Assembly: GCA_009733575.1 (NCBI GenBank)
Contig: ML769471.1
Location: 62,001-126,000, forward strand
Length of the DNA: 64,000 nucleotides
Origin: Gymnopus androsaceus JB14
Lineage: Eukaryota > Basidiomycota > Agaricomycetes > Agaricales > Omphalotaceae
Direction of reading: 5' to 3'
Both the position numbers and the translations under genes were made by a program. The notes under the pieces were generated by a model, which worked only from the letters and a program-made list of their open reading frames with translations, had not been told where the DNA came from and did not search any database. Position 1 is the stretch's first letter. Every line of letters starts with the position of its first letter. Shown one piece after another: positions 48,799-61,240 of the stretch.

Positions 48799-51700
48799 GA
48801 TGGATGTTGAGAGAGCAGAGAATTTGATGACGCGTACGAGGCTGCCCTCAAGCCATCAAATGGTCACGCAATCACATTCTTCACTCTCGAGCGTTATCGC
48901 TGATTCAAGTGATTGTGCTGATCTCCCTGCCACCATGCCACTGCTTGCACTGGCCTCCAGTGACTCTTATGATTGGCAGTGATATACACCAAAGAAAATC
49001 TTTTTTAATCTTAAGTTGACCATTGCCTATAGCGACGACGATGTCTAGGTTTCCCTTTCAAGCCACCATTGCAAGCCCTCTCGAACTTATCCTTTTCTCA
49101 GAAAATTTGCATGCAATACAGTCTGCCCGGTAACTCGGCGACCAAAACTTAGGCCAGGGACCGAAAGCTTCATGATCAAAGTTAAAATCTCAAGCTTTCC
49201 AGAGGTTGAAAGAGAAGTTTTACCTACTCGAGTTATCTACGAATCGGAGCTCTTTCAAACCGACGCGGGATAATAATAGTATATGTACCTCAACTCAACC
49301 TCAACTTCCGCAAAATGCATACTACCAGAGCTCTCGAACCGCGGGAGAACCTCAGAACGCACAATTCAATAGATCTCGGCCTTGCGGCGGTCATTCAACG
49401 AAGTGGTGGCGGCTCACGCGACTGTACTATTGCTCCCTCGCCGTACTTTGTCACAGCGTCAGTACTAGAGTAAGTAATTGTAGCTCACTCAGAAGTTCAA
49501 GATTGCTCTGCTCGTATTATTCGAGTTCTGCCTTCCAGGCTTCCTTTCAGTAACAGATAAACATATTTACGCGTATTCGACGGAAGACCAAAATCACATC
49601 AGATCGGTGTGCGTATAGGAGGTCTTCAGTTGATTTATTGCAAACTTGCAGGTGGATAATTGACAGATTATTATGTCTCTATGTAGGTCTCTCAGCTTGC
49701 ACCTTGCATACTTTACGATTGTCACTGTCAAGTGCTCGCCCTGCGGTGTGCACGAGGCTTATCTAGAAACTTTTCGAGATGCTACAAAGTCAACAGGAAC
49801 CAGCCAATGGCCCTCGGCCTGCAGGAGTAGCACATCCGAAAGTTCTGTGTGAATAACTCTACACATCGTTACGATCGTGTAGTGTCTGTTATAAGAGACT
49901 ATGATACCATTATAATTCCCTTTATAAGTAGCTTAGACCAAAAGCGCTTCCGCGAATGATAGGAACGCCATCTCACAAGAGCAAATGGACGCACGATAGG
50001 CGTGCATTTTAGTACTGTATGTATCCACGTCTAATCCGCGCGTCCGATGATTCACAAGACCTACAATCATAGATCGATTTTGAACACTTTTCTCGATTTT
50101 CTCGAATCTAGTGATACTTCTCTTAACAAGCCTTCCCTTGAGGTAAGAGGTCACTTAGAAAAATCTAGGCTCCGCTTCCTGCTATGAAGAAGATATTTCA
50201 GAAGACGAGCGTATGCCTGGACTCGACGCCACGAGTGACTGAAGCCAAGAACGCCGGCAGTATGGCGCATCACCGTTGGTGATTGTGAAGAATTGACGAA
50301 CTACATGAGGAATGCTAAGAGATCGTAGCGAACAATCAAACCGACTCGGAACTGGCTGACTTTAAGGAGTGGAAGTTAGCATATATATATATATACAGTG
50401 GACCATCTGGGAACTGTTTTTATGGCCCCGCCCTATATGCACCACCATGTCGGAAACATTGGGTCGCCGATATCTTAGCTATTCGCTCCAGCTCAAGAAG
50501 AAACCATACTTATTTCTTCCTTAGCGGATCCTAGTAGTAATACCAAGAATACTTGGTACGGTTAGGTGTCACTGCAAGACTGCTGCGATAATACCAGAAA
50601 AAGAAGCAAAGTCGGCGGAAATATTATGATTGCTGTGACAGGCTTTGCGATTTATCGAGCCAGCTCGTGTACATATTTGATGAGGAAGGCAGTTTTTGAA
50701 TAATAAATGAGTTCTTATGTGCAGCTGGAAGACACATAGGGTGCATATTCCAAGCCTACCACAAACGTGCTGGTTTCGATCCTTCCGTCTGAACTTGGCC
50801 ACTATATGTGTTCATACGAACTTGAACGTTCGCTTCACTTCGAGATAGTTAGATCTGAGATCGTTTTGGGTTTGTCAAATAGAGTGAATAATTTCCGTGA
50901 GATCAAGGACGGATTGGTGCCGTTTTTTAAATACCTTCGCGGGCTTAGACGCGATGATAATAATGAAAGAAGACGGACCTAGAGTTGGAAGAACCAATGA
51001 GAGCCTCGTCGGGGCGTGGCTCAAGCTGGAAAGAATCAACTCTGTCGGCCATATATGTATAGTAACTTGAGCGAACGACAGCTCAGTTTTATTTTGCTCG
51101 TGTTCTGCTCGTGTAGGACGCACTTCACGGCAAAACGAGCGGCAAGGAAGCCGGTAAGTACAGGATACAAAAAACAGCGGATTGTCGGCCTGATCTCAGG
51201 AACTAAGAACACTGGACTCTCTAGTACTCATTGTCAGCTGCTCGTACACTCGGAGTTAGATAGGAGGTTGAGTGGGTACATAGACTCGGTTTGGAGTCGG
51301 ACTCGGTCTATAGTGAATGAAAACTATACCCCGCATTTCGGAACAATGATATCATCAGGGACGAGACAGGGAAACGGTGGCTTTGAAGCTTGCTGCTTAC
51401 TGCAATAGCTGAAGTTATACTGTATATAGTACTTAGTGTTGCTCTCTCTCTTCCTTACCAAGGTCGATAAGATTTTCTGGAAAAAGCAAAGTAAAAGAAA
51501 ATCAGGTGGAGCTGATCAAATTTCTACGCCAATCAAACGAAAATCAAACAAGGCTTGTGCTCACGTCAACGCCGCGGGGAGGTTTGTTGTAGCCCGACGA
51601 AGATAGCCCAACCAAGAAGAGACGAATCCACAGAGGATGTTTGTCATTGAACAGACCCAGGTAGGATGGAAGTGGAATCTGGAAGGAGAAGCGCTTCTCC

Positions 51701-51841
51701 GCACTTAAAATGTTGAAATGAATGAATGACAAATCGGGATTTGGAATTGAATTATCTTGATGCGGTCCGTGCCGCCCGACCTATTGAATTCATAATATGA
51801 ATTGCACAATTCTCTCTTGTCACTACGGTCATCGGTCCCCA
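48799..51841. other. Intergenic, about 3 kb, no supportable gene
   Basis: Long non-coding stretch between SLD5 and the kinase. Short frames (for example 49206-49553, 51016-51408) show no motif or splice chain. An (AT)n microsatellite lies at about 50380-50396. The part nearest 51841 presumably holds the kinase promoter. No RNA gene was recognised by eye. Confidence 0.5.
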
Positions 51842-54792
51842 ATGCTGTCCTCTCATCCTCCTCTCCCAGTCGTTGTTGCAAACGGCGGCGAGCTCAAACC
51901 AATGAATTTACCGTCTTCACCAGCTTCATCGTCAGCCTCACTGCTTTCTCCCTCGGAACAGTGGCCTTCGGCTGCTCATACTCGCTCCAGTAGCTCCAAA
52001 TCTGTCCCTCAATTAGTGAGCCTTTCATCTTGATAAACTTTGCCCTTTAATCTCAACCTTTTGTACAGAATAACCAAGTCTCGCAGAATGAGAGAGTCTC
52101 ACCGCCTCTTTCCCCTACTTTGAACGAGACCCCAAGTTCTTCCCGCTTCCGATTTCGCTCGAGAAAAAGCTCACAGTTTAGCACTGCACCTGCCACACCA
52201 GTAGAAGAGAATGTTGTTCCTTCAAAGCATCATCATACGGGCCCTCTTCATGACCTGAAGCGGTTTCTGCATCATCATATTCCCCATTCTCCTCACCACA
52301 GCTCCAGCAGTTCCCATCGCGCTTCAGTCGCTGTCAGTCCTCATCGGCCGCTTTCGCCGGATCCGTCGAAAAGAGAAAGTAAGTTCTCTTCAATCATCCG
52401 TAGAGACAAGCCGAATGGCAAGGACCGCACTCCTTCTCCAACTTCCGACTCTCCCACTTCCACTACTTCGGCCGCCTCGGAGTCCGAATCCCTTAAGCCA
52501 CCTCCTCCTCCAGCTCGCTTATCCGGTCACAGTACTCCAAGCAATCATCTATACCTGTCTTCTCATCCAATACATTCACTTCAGGACGCTACTCATGCCC
52601 ACATCCATAAGAAGTATGGAAAATGGGGTAGAGTTCTTGGCTCCGGCGCAGGTGGCACAGTTCGTCTCATCAAAGGCTCTCATAAAAACGGCGGGACCAT
52701 CTTTGCTGTCAAGGAGTTTCGTCCCAAGCGGAATGGCGAGAGTGAGAAGGAGTATCAAAAGAAGGTCACCGCGGAGTTTTGTGTAGGAAGTACCCTCAAA
52801 CACCCGAATATCATCGAGACAGTGGATATTGTTAGTGAGAACGGTCATTACTACGAGGTCAGCCCGGTTTTGTATTTTACGTTCACAGCTCAACGTCGTA
52901 CAGATCATGGAATACGCTCCCTACGACCTCTTCTCCGTCGTCATGTCTGGGAAAATGTGTCGTCCCGAAATTTACTGCGTCTTCCGGCAGATTTGCGAGG
53001 GTGTCGAATATCTCCACTCTATAGGTCTTGCACATCGAGACCTAAAGCTCGACAACTGTGTTATGACCACGGACAACGTAGTCAAACTAATCGACTTCGG
53101 AACTGCAACTGTCTTCCATTATCCAGGGAAGACGACACATACCAAGGCCAAGGGCGTTGTCGGCTCCGATCCATATCTGGCACCCGAGGTCTTGACGGAC
53201 GACGAGTACGATCCACGAAAAACTGACGTTTGGAGTGTTGCAGTGATCTTTCTCTGTATGGTGTTGAGGAGATTTCCCTGGAAATGTCCTGATGTAAAAA
53301 ATGATCCCAGTTTTCGTGCATTTGTTAATGCGCACCCAGACCTCAGCGTACCCAGGTCGAGCAAACCGAAGGCGTTGACCTCGGGCTCACAAACAGATCT
53401 AGGGTTTGACCAGGCTGCCCGAAAACTACCCACTCGCAATGCGACAATGCCATCTGAAATTCAACTTTCGGATGCAGTGCATAGGAAGGAGAGAGCAAAT
53501 TCGATAGGAGCTAATATGGACCAAGGGAATGCATCGCCGCCCCAATCACCTCGCGCACCTTCTCCTTCCGCCAGCTCGTTCTCTTCAGACTACGAGGATG
53601 ATGTCGAATCAGAGCGCCCGGAGTCTCAACTATCCCATGCAGACAATGACGCTCACCATCGGTTTACGCTTGCTGCTCACCTCGCATTTCAACGAGTACA
53701 GCAACACTGCCAACCTTTGTACTTGGCGCACTGAAGGATCCGCGGAATGGGCTTTCTGTTACCGGAGAGGTAGACATGGATCCTTCTGTTCTGCGGTTTG
53801 GTCGACCTGGAAACTCCACTGAAAGTTTACCTGTGAGTCCTGTCGGGACGTTCGGCGGAGAGCTATTTCCGTCTGGCCGGGGTGCGGGGAGGGGTGGGAT
53901 CGAGGGAGGCGTCAATACCGCCCCAGCTACTCCAGGTAGCCACGTCCCACCTGCAAGTCCTACTGGCTCACTTCTCGTCCCAGCCATGAACGAGGATGAG
54001 CTACCCACACCAAAGGTGGCTAATGGGGTCATTCCGCTTCCTCCGTCTGTTACTTTGAGCCCCAGAATCGTACGGGCTAGGGCTTCTACGCTCAATAGTT
54101 TGAGTCGGGAGCTGTTGGCAAGTATGAAGGAAGAACACAATGAAGAGTCAACCTCGAATGGTGCATCAGTAACTTCGCCAGTGGGATCCGAATCTATTCC
54201 CGTCCTTTCGTCAAATTCCAGTCCGGAACCAGCGGAAGATGACACTCCCAAACATGTTTCGCCTGATCCATCCGGGACGGTTAAGAAACGCCAACGCAGC
54301 GATAGCGTTACCACTTTCCATGGCGGGGGGGCCGAGTCGATATTCCGCTTATTACCTCGAGAAACTCGTCCTGCCTTACGAAGGATGCTTCATGTGGAAC
54401 CGGGTGCACGGTGTACACTGACTGACTTGTTAAAAGGCCGAGGAAAACACGGCAACATCCTCTGTGGTTGCTTGGCTGGGTTTCCTCATTTGAACTCTGA
54501 CGGTAGTATGTCGACGTTGAATGGCGTCGTCCACGAGGGTAGCAAGGAGCCTGGTCCTGGCAATGTCAATGGGAGTATCAATGGAACGAGCGTTGTGAAT
54601 TCCAGTACATCCACACTCTCCACCGTCCATCAGCCTTATTGTGTTGATCATGATTGCGATCCCGAGGATGAGGATAATGGCGATCCGTGGTTGACGAGCA
54701 TCCCCGCATGCTCAACGCCCGGTGCTAAACCAGATCATGTACACATCAAGGTGGCAGTCGATGAAAAGGCGGGAAAGAAGAAATTCTTTTAA
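51842..54792 (+). CDS. Hal4/Sat4-type serine/threonine kinase
   Basis: Member of the fungal NPR/HAL5 kinase group that regulates ion and nutrient transporters. Exons 51842-52015, 52069-52857 and 52904-54792, about 950 aa. The N-terminus is Ser/His-rich and disordered. The kinase domain begins [18 protein letters not shown] (glycine loop), with IFAVKEF (catalytic Lys), [34 protein letters not shown] and [21 protein letters not shown] long Ser-rich insert separates these from the end of the domain ([18 protein letters not shown]). The C-terminus ends [10 protein letters not shown]. Within the insert, near 53695-53702, the frame shifts by one base (AFQRV then [17 protein letters not shown]). An upstream ATG at 51797 would add 15 residues. 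Confidence 0.85.
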
Positions 54793-55797
54793 CTGGAGAA
54801 GTAGCATCGATTGTGAGATCACATGGATAACAGGATAGTATCATCTCCGTTTCCCCTCTTTTCATCCTCTCTATCACCAACACCCTCTTGTGACCCATCT
54901 GGCTTGACTTTCCATTTCTCCGGTCACTATATTCCCTCATGGTATATTTCCTGATCTATGTTCTTTCTCCTATCAATCTTCTCCTTCCGTGCTGCCTTTC
55001 CTCCGCTGCGCCACCTCTCACGAATGCTGTCACACATCCTGCTTCCGTTTATCTATTTCGCCTTTTCATTTTTCGCCATTTTCCTATCTATAACATCACT
55101 CTTCCCGGTTGCATTCATTTCACTTCTGCTATCTATGATCTGTGACGCCTAGAAATGTACGATACTTCACCTCGCGCTCCTAGTGCATTAATATGCGTAT
55201 ATACTGAACTTGGCAGCTGCATCCGTTTTTTTCTTTATTAATACTCCTTTCTTCGCCTCTGAAGTTATGGACTTAGTCACTCCTTCCCTCACTGCTTTTT
55301 GTGTTTTTTTTTTCGTCTTTCTCTAGCCTGCTGCACACACGCAACACTTTTTTTGCATACTTTCCGCCTTTTTTTATCCTTTTACACTATTAACTCTCAT
55401 ACTCGCTCTCTGCCACAAATAGAATTAAAACAATCAAGAACACGATTATCGTGCATTGTATACTCCGCCTAATGAATTTGTTATTTGCTTTTTTGTGCTA
55501 CTCAAGTCAATGAATTTTACACTCCGTCCGAGTCCGATCGAGATTTGATGATAACCTTCGCTTTGACCGCGCAACGCAACCTCGGACCAGGTGCAGGACA
55601 GCTCGAATCGATCTTTGCCTATTGTCTTACAAGAACAGTAATGGTTACGCGTATAACGCTGAAGCCTGAGCCATATATTTGAGCTATATACTTCACTTCT
55701 GGAGCACTAAATCTCAAGTCTCGTCAGACTTCCTTTAGAAGGATCTACATACGAGCAGTTCATGAAATATAAAAGATACTATACTATACATGCTAGC
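54793..55797. other. Intergenic, pyrimidine-rich
   Basis: The plus strand is strongly C/T-biased from about 54850 to 55380, with runs of T. This may include the kinase 3' UTR. No gene is supported. Confidence 0.5.
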
Positions 55798-57567
55798 CTA
55801 CAGTTCATCCCGAGCTCGGTGAAAGTCGTCTGCACCTTGGTTTTCTGACCGCGGATCTCTTGAGTCTGATGAGCTGTCCTGCTTCTTACTCCCTTCATCA
55901 CCTCCACTGGAATGGTCAGCGGCGAATTTCTTGTTGTTCCTGTTGCCTTTGACATCATAACCAGCAGCTCGTAGAGCATCAGTGATTTTATCAAGACCAA
56001 CATCCATCATCTCGTCGAAGTCATCTCCATCTAAGTCTTCCGGAAATTCGTCCAGGAACTCGATCACCATCTCCCCGGCATCCGTGCCTGGTTGTACAAT
56101 CACCTGCCCGCTGGTTCCACCCAGAATAGCTTCAATAGTTTTGAGCAGAATACTGTCATGCGATGTACCGCTAACCTTCTCATCAGGTTTTCCAGCGACT
56201 TTGGAAGGTAGCGCTTTTTTAACCCGCGGAATTTTCTGGGGATAATCAGCCTCGGGAACATCATGAAATTCCTGAGATTGAGTGTGGACGATCTCGCGAC
56301 AGCGTATTTGAGCCTGTTCGACGACATCGTGGTGAGATCTGAAACCTGGTTCACCACATAGACGAGGGGTGTTGATAACGAGCACGTAGGAGCAAGTCTT
56401 TGCTTCCTTGACAAATAGTATATGGTCGGACATTGTCATTGAACAGTGGAACTACGAGCCAGGAAGAATTAGACGCGGTTTTATCTTTCAGTCAACAGAG
56501 CATAATACCTGGACTTCGACTTCACGGCCTTTACCCGTTTTATCGCAAATGGTTCCATCACCCCAACGCTGAACGAGATACTGCGAGCCTGCACCACGCG
56601 CAAGCTCCAAGTTTGCTTCGATCGCATTCCGTTCTGCAACAGTGAGTTCAGCGCCGGGTTCTGGAGTAGCTGGTGCTTTGCCGAGTGTATACGATTCTGA
56701 CTGAAAGGGGCGTGTTTAGAGTTATAGTTATTGATAGACTGTGCTGCTCACCGAGTGGTCCTCCTCTGAAAGCAAGCGTGAAGTGAATCAGCGACAAGTT
56801 TAGAACAAAAAAAAAGACAAAATTGGAAAGAAATAGAACATCAAGGGGAAAAACAGAACAATAATTGGAGAAAGGGATTGAAGGGTTACCTGGAATATGT
56901 GACTGCGTCTGCTGTAGTTCCCTGAACTGTCTGATCTGGTCATTATGGCAATATGAATAAGTGAACCATCCTTGTCGATGCTGTCGTGATTCAATCAGGT
57001 TTGACTGAACCTTGTCGGAACACAAGATGGACGCACATAAAGACACGTTCCTGACAAAGGCTGCAAGAGGGACCAAGTACGCGCCGGTGTAATTTCTTCG
57101 TCTGTCTCGTCGTCTGATGGCGGCGAAAGATCGAGCGGATTGGGAACAAGACACAGGTAAGAGTCCCGTGGCCCCATCTTCATGTGCTCGAGAGAATAAG
57201 GGATATTACTTTCAGACGATACCGGCTATAAAGAGGATTAAATAAATACGAGTATATATTCGATGATGCGGACACGAACTGATGAAGAACCCAACTCTTC
57301 AGAAAGACTGCCATCGATTTCCTTGAACGAGAAGGGCTCCTGACCAGTAGGATTCTCCCAAGGCTGGTTTAAAAACTCGAGCTCTCCTCCAGGAATGCCC
57401 TGGTTGAGCCATTTCTGAGCAGTTTCGTTGAGAACAGGAAGGTTATTCAGGAAGGTGACTTTGAACTTGGGAAAAGCATGGGGATCCTCTGGTAGAGAGT
57501 GAAGTCGTGCGGTAGTATAGTGAAAGGCAGAAAGTACCAAGGAAAGCGCAGAAAGAGAATTGAGCAT
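55798..57567 (-). CDS. YOS9: OS-9/Yos9-like ERAD lectin
   Basis: ER luminal lectin that recognises trimmed N-glycans on misfolded glycoproteins for degradation through the HRD1 complex. Six exons: 57280-57567, 57037-57225, 56890-56980, 56752-56765 (14 nt), 56509-56700, 55798-56451; 1428 nt, 475 aa. The N-terminus is a hydrophobic signal (MLNSLSALSLVLSAFHYTTA). The mannose-6-phosphate-receptor-homology domain runs from LSGTCLY/HRQGWFTYSYCHND through SQYLVQRWGDGTICDKTG to CSYVLVINTPRLCGEPGF, with the expected cysteines. A downstream acidic region (EFPEDLDGDDFDEMMD) precedes the C-terminal RDEL, an HDEL-like ER retention signal. The 14-nt exon is supported by phase on both sides. Confidence 0.92.
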
Positions 57568-58114
57568 GTAGGATGCGCCACGTAAGTATGCAGAAAGATA
57601 CTTATTCAATCTCCGATTGGACCCAGAAAGTGTATTATTAAGCTGTTGATTTTTCTACTCTAGATTCTAGATCGGCGGCACGAAAAATTAATTCCTGGGC
57701 CGCAACATCATAATCCGCCGAAAGAAAATAATCCGTCGTCCTCTTTCCTTTTCAATTTAAACGGGACCAGACGGAGGCTGATTCCATGCGGTAACTTGGG
57801 TGAGGATATAGCTTCCAAAAAATTCCCTTTCCGTGAGTGCAGTCCCTACAAAAATGGTTTATAAGTATATTACGTGAGTAACACCCCCCAAAAAACCAGG
57901 GACAAAAGTCTACGAACAGGAAGATTGCCTCTGAATGATAATATGCACGCGAGGGAACAATTCATTTTTCGAATTCTTCTATATTCGGCAGGGAATTGTT
58001 CATTAAAGCCGAACCACGCACATTTTTCCCCACTTTCTTTCTTCTCTCAACCATCTCCTCCTCGCTTCTCCTTGCACCTCATTCTGTGCCTCTTTTTTTC
58101 GCCTCTGGGTCAAT
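57568..58114. other. Divergent intergenic region
   Basis: About 550 bp between the divergent YOS9 and AT-hook genes. A pyrimidine-rich run (58023-58100, TTTCTTCTCTC and TTTTTTTC) lies just before the AT-hook start and is a plausible core promoter feature of that gene. Otherwise nothing is recognised. Confidence 0.45.
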
Positions 58115-58686
58115 ATGTCTTCCCCCCCAGAGACTATGGAGAATCCTAGCAAACCCTACGAGGATGATGATGAGCTTGATGAACCACAGGAGAGCGTTGA
58201 ACAAGATGATGGTGAGCATCCTGCCCCTTATCTCCTACTTGGGACCCCATCGATAGTACTTGATGTGAAGAACGGTCACTAATTTATCGGGCTGCATGGT
58301 TGTATCTATAGGAAATAACGCTGGTGAAGGTAGCTCGTCTCCTGCCAAACGAGGGCGAGGGCGGCCGAAGGGTAGTAAGAATAAGAAGGGTGGAACATCG
58401 ACAAATGCTACTGCGGGCTCATCTACTCCAAGTAAGAAGCGGGGTCGACCGCCAAAGGTATTTAATATTCCTTGTCTATCGCGACGTCCCGCGATCCGAC
58501 GCGTTTCTTTTGCTCATTGTTCTTATATGGCAGCCCAAGAATCCTGACGATTCGGAGAGTGAACCTCAGCCGAAGCGGAAGCGAGGAAGACCCCCGAAGC
58601 CCAAGCCCGAACCCACGGAAGGTGCAGAGGAGGAGCCTGCTGTGAAAAGAAAACGGGGAAGGCCTCCCAAAAAGCCCTCTGCGTAG
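58115..58686 (+). CDS. HMGA-like AT-hook protein
   Basis: Small chromatin protein binding the minor groove of AT-rich DNA. Exons 58115-58211, 58312-58457 and 58534-58686 give 131 aa. An acidic N-terminus (YEDDDELDEPQESVEQDD) is followed by four AT-hook cores: RGRGRPKGSKNKK, KKRGRPPK, KRKRGRPPKPKPEP and KRKRGRPPKKPSA at the very end. The third hook overlaps a Pro/Lys tract. Introns are 100 and 76 bp. This is the size and design of high-mobility-group A proteins; a role in transcription or chromatin architecture is inferred. Confidence 0.82.
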
Positions 58687-59148
58687 TCTTGTTTGTGAAC
58701 GTGCTATGACTTTCTTGCTCTCTTGTGCATTTGACGCGGCGTTTTTTTCTCGTGCTATACTTCTTGCTGTGCAATGTTATGACCATTCGACGATACCATA
58801 TACCACACTCTCTAAAAAGGTATTATCTGTACAGGAGCCCAGGTGGGCAAATATGGACTATTATCTCATACAATTTACCTCGCCTGTCACTTTTAGTAGT
58901 ATATACTTGGATTCTGCTTGCTTTTTTGTTGCTCTATACATATGATTGTTGTCGTAGACTCGGATAATTATGGGAATGTGTTGTACCATGTCATTTCTTG
59001 ATGTTTGCTGCATACATATCGTGGCAATACACATGTTGTCAAGATCATTCTAGATTTCGGGGTTTCACGCCCCATTTTTAAACTTAAAGCAATTCACCTC
59101 AACAGTTCTGGAAATTAGGTTTGACATTCAATTTCGGTACAAGTTGTT

Positions 59149-61044
59149 CTATCTGTACCGTGATCTCAGCGTATAGGACACCCACACTCCCGCCACACCG
59201 AGTAGCGCCGCACCGATACAGCCCACGCCTGTTAGAATCGCCGACTGCCTTGCCACGGCCCTTCGCACAGTATCGTAGCTGATATCTGGGCGGAACGTCA
59301 CCAATGTGTACAAAGGAAGCCAGCCCCTAGGCTCATCTTCGGCATATAACTCGTTGGACAGGAGTGTACTGAGAGATGATAGAGACTTGTATCGTGGCGA
59401 GCTTAACCTATAGAGCAAATTATCCAAAGCCTTGCGAGCCAAATAAATCGGGGTTGTCACTAGATGCCGCATTTCATCGCTGAAACGAATAAGAAAATTT
59501 AATGAAAGTGAATAAAGCAGGAAATTGTAAGCGGGCTCACTAATTAGCCATAGCCAAGTCGGTAATTGCGACAAGGTCTTTGTGGCGTTCTTGAGAATAT
59601 CGAGATAGGGCTCGCCTTAGCCGCTTGTCCTCCCGCTGCTCTACGGCCGTCGAAGTCACAAACTCTTGATTTAATAAAACGTTTAATATCCTGACGTCTT
59701 CGAGCCCACAATTGAGACCCTGGCCGTAAAATGGAACCATAGAATGGGCGGCGTCTCCCAATAAGATGGCTCGATCTTTGTAGTGGTACGGATTGGACTA
59801 AAAAAAATCATTTGTATCAGAATAAAATCAGAAACGCTAGTAGAAAACAGGAGGACCTTTGTACATATCAAGGGGCTCCGGGGATTGTGCGTGAAATCAT
59901 TTAAAAGGTTTTTCTCCCCGATAGCCTGGAGAGCATCCGGAAAGTTTGATTTGAACCAGGTTAAAAAAACATCTGGAGTATTCAAACGATCAAATTCCTC
60001 GCTCGGGGCAAACACAGTGCAAGTAAACGTATAGTCCTAATCAGAAAATTTGCCTTGCTGTTAGCCCTATTTGGAACTCCAGAATTTCAAGAATACTACC
60101 TTGTTAGGAAGCGCAATTAGCATGTACGAGCGTCGAGGCCAGATATGAAGATGATTCGGATCAAGTACGAATTTAATACGCCCTTCATCGTCGAAACCTG
60201 ACGGCATTTTGAGTTCTATGTACTCATGCTTGATGTATTCTTGCTGGTAGTCCATTCTAACAGAATATTACGTCCAACCAAAAAGACCAGAGTCATTCCG
60301 AGGAAAAAAAATAATCCTTGATGCAACAAACCTGACAACCTTCATCATTTGTCTCCGGACAAGTGAATAACTACCGTCAGCACCGACGCAAAGATCGAAA
60401 TCAGCAGTAGAAGTCTGGAGGCTATTGTTGTCTTCGAATGTGATGATCTTCTTGTCGAAGTCGACGAGGCGGACTTTTTGCTGAAAGAAAACCCGAACAT
60501 TTTCCGAAGCGGAGGTTTCCTCCAGGAGATGTTCATTTAGAAGTGCTCGGTCAACGGAATTGATGCACTGAAGCATGAAATGCACAGGAAAAAAATCAGA
60601 TACGAAGCAGTAGGAAGTTGCCGTGATGGAGCCTGAAAAGGATATTTACCTGTCCATCTCTATCATATAGCTGGCTGTTGAGTTTACCGTCTATATGATG
60701 AATCATGCGTCCTCTCATGGGAATGACGGTCTGCATAAATCGCTGAGCTATTGAAGCATCTATCGCTTGGATGGCAGCGATTCCACGATGCGATATTGCG
60801 AGGTTAATTGAGCGCTGTTTAGCGGCAGCTTTAGACGAAGGAAGGCGGGGATCTGAGTCAAGATTTACCGTAAGATCACAGTCTGAGCTATACTTGAAAG
60901 AAGCTCACCTGGGCGACCTTCATACAACGAAACCTGCCAGCCACGTTTCGCCAACATGATTGCAGCGAGGCATCCTACTGGTCCTGCTCCCACTACGACT
61001 GCCTTGCGTTTCGTTGTTGAAGGAATCTCCGAGCTCGACGACAT
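59149..61044 (-). CDS. BNA4: Kynurenine 3-monooxygenase
   Basis: FAD-dependent hydroxylase turning kynurenine into 3-hydroxykynurenine, normally on the mitochondrial outer membrane. Seven exons: 60909-61044, 60650-60852, 60332-60567, 60100-60256, 59857-60036, 59541-59797, 59149-59479; 1500 nt, 499 aa. FAD motifs: AVVVGAGPVGCLAAIMLAKR (GxGxxG) near residues 15-34, VGADGSYSLVRRQMMK, and GDAAHSMVPFYGQGLNCGLED. AISHRG and the MDYQQEYIKHEYIEL region are typical for the enzyme. The C-terminus has a hydrophobic helix (ILTGVGCIGAALLGVAGVW) expected for membrane anchoring. It is divergent from kynureninase, so both enzymes can be co-regulated. No frame defect. Confidence 0.95.
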
Positions 61045-61240
61045 TAGCAAGTAGAAAAAAAACCTAAGTCCGGGCCGTTATGAAGAAAAACAGATGATGA
61101 ATATGGCCCCTGTCTAGATCTGGGATTGGTCATTCGGTATGGCGTCACGATTGGCATCGCGCTTCGACGACTAAGGCCAGCTCTAAGACCTAAGATCCGC
61201 CTTGTGGAGCTCGCTCCTGAGCTCTTTGTCACTAGCTTCC
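61045..61240. promoter_or_regulatory. 196 bp bidirectional promoter, BNA4/BNA5
   Basis: Lies between the divergent starts of kynurenine 3-monooxygenase and kynureninase, so both core promoters must be within or overlap it. No TATA box or palindromic operator is obvious; the ACTCCA/GGAGCT words near 61207 are not diagnostic. Sharing suggests matched expression of consecutive pathway steps. Confidence 0.6.

Noticed and set aside
49206..51408. Several 60-130 codon frames in the 3 kb gap
   Set aside because: No domain, no intron chain and no conservation signal by eye; treated as intergenic.
54939..55152. Hydrophobic plus-strand frames after the kinase
   Set aside because: Produced by a T/C-rich non-coding stretch; nothing conserved.
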